A stretch of DNA of 64,000 nucleotides from Denitrobaculum tricleocarpae (lineage in GTDB: Bacteria > Pseudomonadota > Alphaproteobacteria > Kiloniellales > Kiloniellaceae), in NCBI RefSeq assembly GCF_007004665.1, contig NZ_ML660059.1:248001-312000 (forward strand), given 5' to 3'. Every line of letters starts with the position of its first letter. Within the stretch, counting starts at the first letter, position 1. The notes beneath the pieces are model-generated. The model ran no database searches. It was not told where the DNA came from and saw only the letters and a list, made by a program, of their open reading frames with translations. Below are positions 9,229 to 17,335 of the stretch, piece by piece. The translations under genes were made by a program, and so were the position numbers.

Positions 9229-9714
9229 CTACTTGGGCAACACGACCGTATCAATCACGTGAATCACGCCATTCGACGTTTCGATGTCGGCGGTGATCAC
9301 CTGAGCGTCGTCGACCTTTACACCATCCATGGCGTCGACAGCGAGTTTGCCACCCTGAACGGTCTCGACGTCGGCGGTTTTGCCGGCGATGTCACCCGAC
9401 ATAATCTTTCCGGGCACAACGTGGTAGGTCAGGATCGCAACGAGTTGATCCTTGTTTTCGGGTTTCAGCAGGTTTTCCACCGTGCCCTCAGGCAGCTTCG
9501 CAAAAGCCTCATCAGTGGGTGCGAAAACCGTGAAAGGGCCGTCACCCTTCAGGGTCTCGACCAGTTCGGCAGCCTCAACGGCGGCAACGAGTGTCTTGAA
9601 CTGTCCCGCCTCGACAGCTGTGTCGACGATATCTGCGGCTTTGGCAGCCAGACCGCCGAACAGAAGTGGCAGGGCAGCAAGCGTGGCGATAAGGGAAAGG
9701 CGTAGCTGTTTCAC
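9229..9714 (-). CDS. Secreted fasciclin (FAS1) domain protein
   Basis: The 161-aa protein begins at a GTG (9714) preceded by a strong AGGAGG six bases upstream; the longer upstream frame has no such site. Residues 1-24 form a signal peptide ending GGLAAKA. The remainder is a single FAS1 domain: [17 protein letters not shown], then the H1 motif [15 protein letters not shown], then the YH-containing segment [11 protein letters not shown] and the H2-like region [16 protein letters not shown]1 proteins mediate adhesion at the cell surface or in the extracellular matrix. The transcript ends at the terminator just downstream. Confidence 0.93.
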   Translation of the reverse strand: MKQLRLSLIATLAALPLLFGGLAAKAADIVDTAVEAGQFKTLVAAVEAAELVETLKGDGPFTVFAPTDEAFAKLPEGTVENLLKPENKDQLVAILTYHVVPGKIMSGDIAGKTADVETVQGGKLAVDAMDGVKVDDAQVITADIETSNGVIHVIDTVVLPK

Positions 9715-9838
9715 GTTCGTCCTCCTAGGGATTTCTGTTTGCTTGCCAGGAGATACGAGGCGGCGGCCAAGAAAGATCACCCTGCCACAAATAGGACACA
9801 ACAGACGAGAGAAATGCCTTGTTCCTGTCCCCCCGCTA

Positions 9839-10261
9839 TCAACGCTCCCAGCGAAACTCGCGATCTGATTCGGTGATTGGAGCATCGTTGATGCTCGCAA
9901 TCCGGCGCTCCATCAGCCCGTTCTCATCGAATTCCCAGAGCTCGTTTCCATAGGAGCGGAACCATTGGCCGGAATCGTCATGCCATTCGTAGCGGAAGGT
10001 CACGCCGATGCGGTTGCCGGTGAAACACCAGAGTTCCTTGCGCAGGCGATAATCCAGTTCACGCTCCCATTTGCGCGTGAGAAAAGCGCGGATTTCCTCC
10101 CGGCCATTCAGAAACTCCGCGCGGTTGCGCCACTGCGAATCGATTGTATAGGCCTTGGAGACACGCTCTGGATCACGGGTGTTCCAGGCATCTTCGGCGG
10201 CCTGGACTTTCTGTCTGGCGGTCTCTTCGGTGAAGGGTGGTAAAGGCGGGCGCTGTTCCAT
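9839..10261 (-). CDS. DUF1348 (NTF2/SnoaL-like) protein
   Basis: This 140-aa protein matches the well-conserved DUF1348 family: [74 protein letters not shown] and WEFDENGLM. The family has an NTF2-like cone fold with a polar pocket; the reaction is not established. The ATG at 10261 has GGAG about 11 bases upstream; an upstream GTG at 10282 is less likely. It is divergent from a TetR regulator gene with an operator-like palindrome between them, so it is probably controlled by that regulator. Confidence 0.85.
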   Translation of the reverse strand: MEQRPPLPPFTEETARQKVQAAEDAWNTRDPERVSKAYTIDSQWRNRAEFLNGREEIRAFLTRKWERELDYRLRKELWCFTGNRIGVTFRYEWHDDSGQWFRSYGNELWEFDENGLMERRIASINDAPITESDREFRWER

Positions 10262-10324
10262 GATGTGGTTTTCTCCAGTCACTCAATCAAAGTCCGATCT
10301 TGAAGTGGACCTTTTGTTACACAA

Positions 10325-10340
10325 TGTACCAATCAGTACA
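10325..10340. promoter_or_regulatory. Operator-like palindrome between DUF1348 and tetR-type genes
   Basis: TGTACCAATCAGTACA is an inverted repeat with perfect TGTAC/GTACA arms and a near-symmetric centre. It lies 64 bp before the DUF1348 start in the divergent gap. Size and symmetry suit a TetR-family dimer site; assignment to the neighbouring TetR protein is inference. Confidence 0.55.
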
Positions 10341-10516
10341 ATTGGCGATCAAGGCTTTCAATTCAAGCCTCCATCTCATAGGAGAAGGGTGTGACATGCT
10401 TGACGCAGGGCGAAGCCGGAGAGAGGGTCTCCGCAGTTTCCTTGCGGGACCGCTTTGAACCTCCGGCGGCTTCGTGAACGACGGCCGAAGAGAGGTGAGG
10501 CCTTCAGGATTTAGAG

Positions 10517-11080
10517 ATGGCACGACTGGTTTCGGAACGCAGCGACGCGGTCATGGCTCTGGCCGAGGTCTTCAGAACGCATGGCTTTGAGGGCACGACC
10601 CTCTCGGTTATTACGGCGCAGACCAAGATGGGCAAGGGCAGCCTTTATCACTTCTTCCCCGGCGGGAAGGAAGAGATGGCCGAAGCCGTGCTCGAGGAGA
10701 TTGGCGGATGGTTCGAAGATAAGGTCTTCAAGCCCTTGCGCGAAGACCGGGATGCGGATGCGGCAATCGCGAAAATGTTCGAAGCCGTCGACAGCTATTT
10801 CCGCTCGGGACGCCGGGTCTGCCTCGTGGGCACCTTTGCCCTGGGCCGGGAATGTGAGCGCTTCGAGGATCAGGTGCGCGGTTATTTCAAGACCTGGGTC
10901 ACGGACCTGGAAGCCTGCCTGATCCGTGCCGGTCACAATCAGATCGTGGCACATGATCTCTCGGAAGAGGTGGTGGGCGGCATTCAGGGAGCTTTGGTGC
11001 TGGCCCGCAGCCTGGACCAGCCGGCGGTTTTCAGCCGTGCGCTCGCGCGCCTGAAGCAACGTCTGGAAGTACAGCGATAG
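10517..11080 (+). CDS. TetR/AcrR-family transcriptional regulator
   Basis: The 187-aa protein has an N-terminal TetR helix-turn-helix: ALAEVFRTHGFEGTTLSVITAQTKMGKGSLYHFFPGGKEEM (residues about 14-54, discontinuously conserved), with KGSLYHFFP the classic recognition-helix end. The C-terminal all-helical ligand-binding domain contains a GRRVCLVGTFALG segment of the kind seen in YcdC/AcrR-like repressors. It is divergent from the DUF1348 gene and likely represses it and itself through the palindrome at 10325. The ligand is unknown. The start ATG at 10517 precedes the HTH by the usual distance. Confidence 0.88.
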   Translation: MARLVSERSDAVMALAEVFRTHGFEGTTLSVITAQTKMGKGSLYHFFPGGKEEMAEAVLEEIGGWFEDKVFKPLREDRDADAAIAKMFEAVDSYFRSGRRVCLVGTFALGRECERFEDQVRGYFKTWVTDLEACLIRAGHNQIVAHDLSEEVVGGIQGALVLARSLDQPAVFSRALARLKQRLEVQR

Positions 11081-11112
11081 AACCCGGAAACATCGGGTGG
11101 GTTAGATCTGAT

Positions 11113-11289
11113 CTAATGCCCGCCGGATGCCGCACTCTCGGCAAGGACATAGCGGCGGCCGCAATAGGGACAATCGATCTGGCCCTTGCCCTCCATGTTG
11201 AGATAGACGCGGGGATGGCCGAGCGGGCCGTTACCGCCGTCACAGGCGACGATTTCGGACTCAACGGTCAAGGTTTCGGCCGGTTCCAT
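11113..11289 (-). CDS. zf-CHCC zinc-finger mini-protein (NDUFS6-like)
   Basis: A 58-aa frame on the minus strand begins MEPAETLTVESEIVACDGG and continues with GHPRVYLNMEGKGQ and IDCPYCGRRYVLAE. This is the zf-CHCC domain: Cys (VACDG), His (LGHPR) and the pair CPYC bind one zinc. Alphaproteobacterial members are homologous to the mitochondrial complex I subunit NDUFS6, though their bacterial role is not settled. A GGGGGAGTTACA ribosome-binding region precedes the ATG. It converges with the TetR gene, whose stop is 33 bp away. Confidence 0.9.
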   Translation of the reverse strand: MEPAETLTVESEIVACDGGNGPLGHPRVYLNMEGKGQIDCPYCGRRYVLAESAASGGH

Positions 11290-11665
11290 TGTAACTCCCC
11301 CCTCTTCTTAATGCGACAGCTTCGCAGCCCAGTTTCGTAGCCCAGCATCGCAGCAGAGCGATGCTTACTCCTTAAATCCACGCAGGTCGATACCAGAAAC
11401 TCTCCACAGCGCACATTAGAAGGCACAAGGGCTTTAACCGGCGCGATTTGACCCCTATCTCTGCGGATGATACCCATTGGCGCTGCAGGATCAATGGCGT
11501 TCACTGCGCAGTACCAAAACCCCAGGAACCTCTGAGCCGCGGAGCCGGCCACCGATTCAGCTCAAGAGCCTTACGTCTGTGATCCGCCATCATGCTGCCG
11601 GAAAACGGGAAACATCAACGATTAGGTCTGATGCCTTGAACGTTCAACAACTGGATGACGTCACC
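11290..11665. other. Gene-free divergent region before the ABC ATPase
   Basis: This 376-bp stretch between the zf-CHCC gene and the ABC ATPase start must contain promoters for both. It includes three 13-bp tandem units at 11320-11358. An open frame runs upstream of the ATPase from 11477, but that part (rich in Arg, Ser and Thr) does not resemble a protein domain. Confidence 0.5.
11320..11358. repeat. Three 13-bp tandem units
   Basis: Units CTTCGCAGCCCAG (11320), TTTCGTAGCCCAG (11333) and CATCGCAGCAGAG (11346) are contiguous, about 30 bp upstream of the zf-CHCC start. No known regulator motif is recognised. Confidence 0.6.
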
Positions 11666-12637
11666 ATGAATGCCGACGTCACGACCCTGCCGAACTATGC
11701 CGTCGAGTTGAAAGGTCTGACCAAGACCTATCAGGCCAGCGGCAAGAGCGAAGCCAAAAAGGCGCTGATCGACGTGGATCTGGCGATCCCGCGGGGATCG
11801 GTGTTCGGACTGCTGGGCCCGAACGGCGCGGGCAAATCGACCATGATCAACATCCTGGCCGGGCTGGTGAATAAAACCAGCGGCAGCGCACGCATCTGGG
11901 ACCTGGACATCAACAGCGATACCCGGCAGGCCCGCGCGGCCATCGGCGTCGTGCCGCAGGAGCTGAATGTCGACCCCTTCTTCACTCCGCGCGAGCTCCT
12001 CGAGCTCCAGGCAGGTCTTTACGGCGTTCCCCCCCGCGAGCGGCAGTCGGACGAAATCCTGGCGGCACTGGGACTTTCGGACAAAGCCAACGCCTACGCC
12101 CGCACGCTCTCGGGCGGCATGCGCCGGCGCCTGATGGTGGCCAAAGCCATGGTTCACAATCCTCCGGTGCTGGTCCTGGATGAACCCACCGCAGGCGTCG
12201 ATATAGAATTGCGCCAGCAACTCTGGGCGCACGTGCGCGAACTGAACGCGAACGGCACCACTGTTCTGCTGACCACCCACTATCTTGAAGAAGCCGAGGA
12301 ACTCTGCGACCAGATCGCGATCATCAACCACGGCCGGGTGATCGCTTGCGACACGACGCCGGCATTGCTGGCGCGCCTGGACAACAAATCCCTCGCGATT
12401 GTGCTGGCCGAGGACCTGCAGCAGATTCCCGACTCGCTGACAACCTTCAACATTGATCACCCCGAGCCGCGCAAACTGGTGTTTCACTACCGCGCCAGCG
12501 AGAGCGCGGTTTCCGGAATTCTCGACGCGGTCTCCGCCGCAAACCTGAAGATTGCAGACGTGACGACGGATCAGTCGGATCTGGAGGACATTTTCCTGCA
12601 GCTCACCCGCGGTGCCCACGATGAGGGCGCACATTGA
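11666..12637 (+). CDS. ABC-2 type transporter ATP-binding protein
   Basis: The 323-aa protein has all ABC ATPase motifs: Walker A GPNGAGKST, Q-loop VPQELN, signature LSGGMRRRL, Walker B VLVLDEPTAGVD and the switch His in TTHYLEEAEEL. The first-domain order and the C-terminal 80-residue extension ending in DLEDIFLQLT match DrrA/CcmA/YadG-type export ATPases. The start ATG at 11666 leads straight into the domain. No ABC-2 permease is adjacent; instead the stop overlaps the start of a lipoprotein hydrolase (TTGA), so the partner permease must be elsewhere or the gene is an orphan. Substrate unknown. Confidence 0.88.
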   Translation: MNADVTTLPNYAVELKGLTKTYQASGKSEAKKALIDVDLAIPRGSVFGLLGPNGAGKSTMINILAGLVNKTSGSARIWDLDINSDTRQARAAIGVVPQELNVDPFFTPRELLELQAGLYGVPPRERQSDEILAALGLSDKANAYARTLSGGMRRRLMVAKAMVHNPPVLVLDEPTAGVDIELRQQLWAHVRELNANGTTVLLTTHYLEEAEELCDQIAIINHGRVIACDTTPALLARLDNKSLAIVLAEDLQQIPDSLTTFNIDHPEPRKLVFHYRASESAVSGILDAVSAANLKIADVTTDQSDLEDIFLQLTRGAHDEGAH

Positions 12638-13809
12638 GGACCCGGACTCCAGCACAGCCAAGCAGATCATCTCAAGGGACCGGGTTGCAGGTCTTTGCCG
12701 CCGCCCTGGCCATGGTGTTTCTGGCGGCCTGTGCGCCCAACCTGGCGCCCCGCGGGCCAGGCAATATCGATGGGCCACTGATTGTCGAGGACAGCTTTAC
12801 AACAGCCGACGGGCTGTCTCTGCCGCTACGGAAGTGGCTGCCGCCAACCACAACTGCAGGCATAGCTGCAAACAATGACGAGACCTCTCTCGAAAAGCAG
12901 GCGGAAATCAAAGCGGTGGTTCTGGCGCTGCACGGCTTCAACGACTACTCGAAGGCCTTCGAGAACCCGGGCCAGGTCTTCGCAGCACTGGGAATCGCGG
13001 TCTATGCATACGATCAGCGGGGATTTGGCGAGGCACCCCATCGGGGACTTTGGGCGGGCAGCGACGTCCTGACCGGCGATCTCGCGGACGCCAGCCGCGT
13101 CTTGCGGCAACGCCATCCCGGCAAACCACTTTACCTCCTGGGAGAATCCATGGGGGGAGCGGTCATTCTCGCGGCTTTCAACTCTCCCAATCCGCCTGAA
13201 GCCGACGGTGTGATCCTCTCTGCGCCCGCGGTTTGGGCCCGTTCGACCATGCCCTGGTATCAGCGCACGGCGCTGTGGCTAAGCGCGCACACAATCCCCT
13301 GGGCAAAGTTTACGGGTTCAGGCCTGAAGATCCAGGCGTCGGACAACATCGAAATGCTGCGCGGCCTCGGCCGCGATCCACTGGTCATCAAGGATACCCG
13401 GGTTGCAGCCATCCACGGGCTTGTCAATCTGATGGATCAGGCACTGACCGCCGCTCCCGCCCTGAACCGCCCGGCGCTCCTGTTGTACGGCGATAAGGAT
13501 GAAATCGTCCCGCGCGAACCAACTTTGCAGCTCTGGAGCCTGTTGCCTGAGGAAAGGCGTCCTGAGCAGCGCCTGGCGCTTTACAGCAACGGCTGGCATA
13601 TGTTGCTGCGGGATCTGGACGCCGGTCTCGTCATGGCGGATATCCTGCAATGGATCGAATTCCAGGTCGATGAGGCCGGTGATCTGGAAACACCGGAGCC
13701 TCTGGCTTCAGGCGCCGAAGCCCTGGCACGAGAGGCTTTGGAGGCCTTTCAGGAGCCGCTCGAGGACCCAGCCAGCACGGCAAACGCCGAAACCGCGGCT
13801 GAGTCATAA
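12634..13809 (+). CDS. Alpha/beta-hydrolase lipoprotein (monoacylglycerol lipase/lysophospholipase-like)
   Basis: The 391-aa product has a lipoprotein signal ending in the lipobox LAAC (Cys at about residue 33), so the enzyme is probably membrane-anchored in the periplasm. The hydrolase domain shows ALHGFNDYSKAFE (oxyanion region), YDQRGFGEAPHRG, and the nucleophile elbow GESMGGAV with the catalytic Ser; GDKDEIVP and NGWHMLLRD give the likely Asp and His. This is the Hydrolase_4 family acting on monoacylglycerols or lysophospholipids. The proposed TTG start at 12634 overlaps the ATPase stop, implying translational coupling. A later start within the signal peptide is possible. Confidence 0.85.
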   Translation: MRTRTPAQPSRSSQGTGLQVFAAALAMVFLAACAPNLAPRGPGNIDGPLIVEDSFTTADGLSLPLRKWLPPTTTAGIAANNDETSLEKQAEIKAVVLALHGFNDYSKAFENPGQVFAALGIAVYAYDQRGFGEAPHRGLWAGSDVLTGDLADASRVLRQRHPGKPLYLLGESMGGAVILAAFNSPNPPEADGVILSAPAVWARSTMPWYQRTALWLSAHTIPWAKFTGSGLKIQASDNIEMLRGLGRDPLVIKDTRVAAIHGLVNLMDQALTAAPALNRPALLLYGDKDEIVPREPTLQLWSLLPEERRPEQRLALYSNGWHMLLRDLDAGLVMADILQWIEFQVDEAGDLETPEPLASGAEALAREALEAFQEPLEDPASTANAETAAES

Positions 13810-13815
13810 ACTCAC

Positions 13816-14412
13816 TCAGCCCTCGCTTCGGTCCTTGGCCTCTTCCGGCAAGGCATAGCGGTTCATCAGGGGAATTTGCGTAAGGACAAACAGGAAGGTC
13901 AGACCCATCAGTCCGAACACCTTGAAATTCACCCAGAACTCCTCGCTTTGAGTGCGCCAGACGACCTCGTTCAGAACAGCCATGGCCGCGAAAAACAAAC
14001 CGAAATGCAGGGTCAACCGCCGCCAACCTGTCTCACTCATGGGCCAGGCCGACCCCATGACCGGCTTCAGCAACGCCTTACCGAAGGCAAGACCCCCCAG
14101 CAGGATCACCGCAAACAACGCCTGAACAATGGTTGGCTTCAATTTTATAAAGGTTTCGTCGTTCAAAAGCAGTGTCAGACCACCGAACACACCGACAATG
14201 ATCGCGGTGATCAGCGGCATCATGGGGACTTTCTTGATCGTAACCAGAGAAAGAACCAGCGAAACCGCGGTCGCGGCCATCAAACCTCCGGTCGCAACCA
14301 ACAGATCCTTCTGGAGGTAGTAGGCCAGGAAGAAAACCGCCAGCGGACCATATTCAGTCGTTGGCTTCAGCCATTTCGGAGCTTTGTCGGCACGGGGCGC
14401 TTGTTCGGTCAT
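13816..14412 (-). CDS. yciB: YciB / inner-membrane septation protein A family
   Basis: The 198-aa integral membrane protein matches YciB (also called IspZ): KPTTEYGPLAVFFLAYY, a central ATGGLMAATAVSLVLS helix, FGKALLKPVMG and the C-terminal NEVVWRTQSEEFWVNFKVFG with W-FK--G. About 5-6 membrane helices are present. Family members sit in the cytoplasmic membrane and affect cell-envelope and division processes, but the molecular activity is uncertain. The ATG at 14412 is the family-typical start; a frame reaching 14526 would add an unrelated N-terminus. It converges with the lipoprotein hydrolase gene, 6 bp between stops. Confidence 0.9.
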   Translation of the reverse strand: MTEQAPRADKAPKWLKPTTEYGPLAVFFLAYYLQKDLLVATGGLMAATAVSLVLSLVTIKKVPMMPLITAIIVGVFGGLTLLLNDETFIKLKPTIVQALFAVILLGGLAFGKALLKPVMGSAWPMSETGWRRLTLHFGLFFAAMAVLNEVVWRTQSEEFWVNFKVFGLMGLTFLFVLTQIPLMNRYALPEEAKDRSEG

Positions 14413-14579
14413 AACGGTCCGGAAAGTTAAAAAAGAAACAGCAGATCGGCAGTCCCACGAGGCCTTATGTTGGGGCGGCGCGGATAATGTCCAGATATCA
14501 TTAGCAGAGATGGAAGCTTTGCTCAAAACCCTCCGATGCCCTGAAGCTGCGGAAAATTAGCGCAAAAGCGCTGACCAAA

Positions 14580-14594
14580 GGTGAACAGCCCGCC
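14580..14594. repeat. 15-bp exact dispersed repeat, copy 1
   Basis: GGTGAACAGCCCGCC occurs here between yciB and the oxygenase gene and again at 16659-16673 between the rhodanese gene and hspQ. Two exact copies in intergenic DNA 2 kb apart suggest a small dispersed element, but only two copies are visible. Confidence 0.4.
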
Positions 14595-14694
14595 TGCTTC
14601 GGACCGTCCCCGCATCCGTATTGACGCGATCGGGTCCCGCGCTTACCTAATGGGACTCCTCCGGAGCGTTCCGATTTCCTAGGACTCGAAGTCA

Positions 14695-15819
14695 TTGAGC
14701 TCAACAGACGCAACACCTGCCGCCCTGCCGCTGCTCGCGGATCGGCCGCCCTTGGCCCCGGGCGACCGCCTGGGCAATTTCCTACTGCCGGCCAGCGATG
14801 GCTATCTTTGGGTTTTCTATGAAAAGACCCGTGGCTTCCGGAATCTGGTCTTCCTGTTCCCGCAGGATACGGCCCGCAACACAAAGGCTTTGGCGGAACT
14901 GGCAGCGGCTCACCCGATCCTTCAGCAGTCCCGCATCGATGTCTTTGCCATTGGCAGACTACCGGTCGAATCCGTCAAGCGGCTTGGACAGCAACACGCA
15001 GTACCATTCCTGTTTTATGGCGATCCGGAGGGTAAAGTATCCTCCGAAATCACTCAAAAAAGCGGCTTCGCCCCCGATCAGGCCTTTTGCCTGCTGCTGG
15101 ACGAGAACCAGCGGCTGCTTCAGAGCATTGCCCTGACGGATATCCCTGAAGGAACGCTGGGCGAGACAGTACTCGGCTTCTACTGCGACAGGCTGCCCGC
15201 CCCGCTCGAGGCCGAGCCGCAGCGGACGGCACCCGTCCTGATCGTGCCCAAGGTACTTGATCGCGCCGACTGCGATGCTTTGATTGCACGCTGGAAAGGG
15301 AAGAACGAAGAAGGCACCGTCACTACCCGGATCGACGGAAAAGACACCAGCCAGATCGATCCCGGGATGAAACAACGGCGCGATCACCAGGTCCACGATC
15401 CTGAGCTGGATACCTGGCTGTCCCAGATGGTGGGCCGCCGCATCGCACCCGAGCTGGCCAAGGCTTTTTACTTCCAGCGTTTCCGTTTCGATCGCTTCGT
15501 GATCACCTGCTACGACGCTGCGCGGGGCGACTATTTCCGGCCGCACCGGGACAACACCACACCGAGCACCCAGGCCCGCATGTTCGCGCTGACCCTCAAC
15601 CTTAACACCGACGACTATGAGGGGGGCGGACTGCGATTCCCTGAATACGGACCGGAGGCCTACCGTCCAAAGAGCGGCGATGCGATCCTCTTTTCCTGCT
15701 CTTTGATTCATGAAGCGCTGCCGGTGACCAAGGGACGGCGTTTCACACTCCTCAGCTTCCTGCGGGATCCGGTTTTGCAGGAGCAGATTGACAGACAGGC
15801 CAAAGGCGGGGCGGCATAA
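14695..15819 (+). CDS. Peroxiredoxin-like domain fused to 2OG-Fe(II) prolyl-4-hydroxylase-type oxygenase
   Basis: The 374-aa protein starts with a thioredoxin-fold AhpC/TSA-like region (about residues 20-165: PGDRLGNFLLPASDG, then LVFLFPQDT and FLFYGDPEG). The position of the peroxidatic Cys is not Cys, so this half is probably not an active peroxidase. The C-terminal half is a P4Hc-type 2-oxoglutarate/Fe(II) oxygenase: iron ligands HRD in YFRPHRDNTTP and the distal His in SLIHEALPV, with the 2OG-binding Arg in KGRRFTLLSF. It probably hydroxylates a protein or small-molecule substrate in the cytoplasm. The start is TTG with AGGA ten bases upstream. The substrate is unknown. Confidence 0.82.
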   Translation: MSSTDATPAALPLLADRPPLAPGDRLGNFLLPASDGYLWVFYEKTRGFRNLVFLFPQDTARNTKALAELAAAHPILQQSRIDVFAIGRLPVESVKRLGQQHAVPFLFYGDPEGKVSSEITQKSGFAPDQAFCLLLDENQRLLQSIALTDIPEGTLGETVLGFYCDRLPAPLEAEPQRTAPVLIVPKVLDRADCDALIARWKGKNEEGTVTTRIDGKDTSQIDPGMKQRRDHQVHDPELDTWLSQMVGRRIAPELAKAFYFQRFRFDRFVITCYDAARGDYFRPHRDNTTPSTQARMFALTLNLNTDDYEGGGLRFPEYGPEAYRPKSGDAILFSCSLIHEALPVTKGRRFTLLSFLRDPVLQEQIDRQAKGGAA

Positions 15820-16036
15820 GGTCGCCTTCGCGCTCTTGTGACTGGCATGTTACATAAAGATCATCCTAGTTTGAGCCTTCGGTCCTTGAACCAGATGAAA
15901 CGGGAACCAGTCTTTTATGGGATAAATTTGAGACTGATTCTCGTCTTCAGAAAGCGGCAACCCTGAGCCTCTAACCTGAGGCAGAGAGCCGAAAAAAAAC
16001 GCCAACCACAGCGCAGAACGCCGCAGGAGAGTCCCC

Positions 16037-16552
16037 ATGCAACAAAGCAACGTCCGTTCGATTGATGTGAACCGCCGCAATCTTCTGGCAGGCCTTCTCT
16101 CGCTGACCGCCGCGGGCTCCGTTCTTGCGTTTGCCAGGCCCTCCGTCTCCGCTGAGAAAGATCCGAACCTGGCCGCCGTCGACAGCCGGAACATTACGGG
16201 TGTGGAAGCCCTCGCACGCGCGAAACGTGGTGAAGTCACCATCGTTGATGTCCGCTCGCCACAAGAATGGAAGCAAACCGGCGTTCCCGCAGGCGCGCGG
16301 TCCGTCACCATACACGGTCCGGAAGGTATCGAAGGTTTCGTTCGTGCCATGACACGCTCGGTGAACGGCCGGCTCGATACGCCGGTTGCCCTGATCTGCG
16401 CCCGGGGAAACCGCTCGACCCGGGCGTTAAATGCCTTGCAGGCCGCCGGTTTTACTCAGGTCTTGAATATCAAGGAAGGAATGCTGGGGGGCGCAAGCGG
16501 ATCGGGCTGGCTGGCGCAGGATCTGCCGCTGGATCCCTGCATAAGCTGCTGA
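16037..16552 (+). CDS. Exported rhodanese-like domain protein
   Basis: The 171-aa protein has an N-terminal export signal with an NRRNLLAGLLSL stretch that resembles a weak Tat motif, ending near SVSA. The rhodanese domain follows: VTIVDVRSPQEWKQTGVPAGA and the active-site loop CARGNRST with the catalytic Cys, then GF-QVLNIKEGMLGG. It is a single-domain sulfurtransferase-like protein expected in the periplasm. AGGAGAG precedes the ATG. It stands alone between an oxygenase gene and hspQ; the C-terminal CISC dicysteine could be functional but is not a known family feature. Confidence 0.88.
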   Translation: MQQSNVRSIDVNRRNLLAGLLSLTAAGSVLAFARPSVSAEKDPNLAAVDSRNITGVEALARAKRGEVTIVDVRSPQEWKQTGVPAGARSVTIHGPEGIEGFVRAMTRSVNGRLDTPVALICARGNRSTRALNALQAAGFTQVLNIKEGMLGGASGSGWLAQDLPLDPCISC

Positions 16553-16658
16553 CAGCCGGAGCGCCACGACCCAGAGACGCCCTCCGGCAGACGCCGTCTC
16601 GCACACGCGGCCCGGGTCACACGCCGTCCGGAACCAGGGTTTGCGACCTGTTAAAAGC

Positions 16659-16673
16659 GGTGAACAGCCCGCC
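16659..16673. repeat. 15-bp exact dispersed repeat, copy 2
   Basis: Identical to 14580-14594 (GGTGAACAGCCCGCC), same orientation, in the gap between the rhodanese gene and hspQ. Confidence 0.4.
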
Positions 16674-16830
16674 ATCCGGATCTACTATATCTGCACCGTA
16701 ATATTCCTCACTTTACGCCGCGGGGCACGACAGGATAAAACCGGCGTTAACCAACTGACTGTATACTGCAGACACATCTTATCGATTTGAGACGTCCGCA
16801 GCGCTTGCATGCCAGAGAATTAGGGAAGCC

Positions 16831-17160
16831 ATGGAGTCCTCGACCGCAAAATTCGGTATCGGTGAAATCGTCCGCCACAGGGTTTATCCCTTCCGCGGCG
16901 TGATCTTTGACGTGGATCCTGTCTTTTCCAACAGCGAAGAGTGGTACGACGCCATTCCCGAGGATCTGCGCCCGGCAAAAGATCAGCCGTTCTATCATCT
17001 CTTCGCCGAAAACGCGGACGGCCCGTACGTTGCGTACGTTTCCGAACAAAACCTGCTGCAGGACGAAGACGGCGGCCCGGTGCGCCATCCCAATGTGGAA
17101 GATGTTTTCGAGTGCATGAAAGATGGCCGCTACCGCCTGCGCGCGGGTCAGGCCAACTAA
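16831..17160 (+). CDS. hspQ: Heat shock protein HspQ (hemimethylated-DNA-binding/YccV family)
   Basis: The 109-aa protein shows the HspQ/YccV core: FGIGEIVRHRVYPFRGVIFDVDP, EEWYDAIP, DQPFYHLFAEN and YVAYVSEQNLL. In Escherichia coli HspQ modulates Lon protease and was first noted as binding hemimethylated oriC DNA. Length and architecture are those of the alphaproteobacterial form. AGGGAAG lies nine bases before the ATG. No sigma-32-type promoter is recognisable upstream, so heat induction cannot be claimed. The gene is followed by the 17-bp repeat tract. Confidence 0.92.
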   Translation: MESSTAKFGIGEIVRHRVYPFRGVIFDVDPVFSNSEEWYDAIPEDLRPAKDQPFYHLFAENADGPYVAYVSEQNLLQDEDGGPVRHPNVEDVFECMKDGRYRLRAGQAN

Positions 17161-17169
17161 ACGACCAAA

Positions 17170-17271
17170 CCAACTTACAACCTGAGCCAACTGAGCGCTT
17201 GGACGAACTGAACGCCCGGGCCGACTGAACGCTTGGGCCAACTGAGCGCCCGGGTTAACCGAGAGCCTGCT
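17170..17271. repeat. Six 17-bp imperfect tandem units
   Basis: Contiguous units start at 17170, 17187, 17204, 17221, 17238 and 17255. Units 2 to 5 are close to the form CCAACTGAGCGCCCGGG, with paired alternatives AACTGAGC/AACTGAAC and GCTTGG/GCCCGG; the first and last are degraded. The tract fills most of the hspQ to GNAT gap and 17 is not a multiple of three, so it is unlikely to be coding. A stop follows hspQ immediately before it. Confidence 0.75.
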
Positions 17272-17335
17272 TGACGCCCGTCGGACGCAGGTGCCAAAAG
17301 GGACAGCCCAGTGTTCAAGCCGTCCGGTCCGCGTC

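Noticed and set aside
16553-16830. Search for a sigma-32 promoter before hspQ
   Set aside because: No CTTG-type -35 at proper distance from a -10 was found, so heat-shock control is not claimed.
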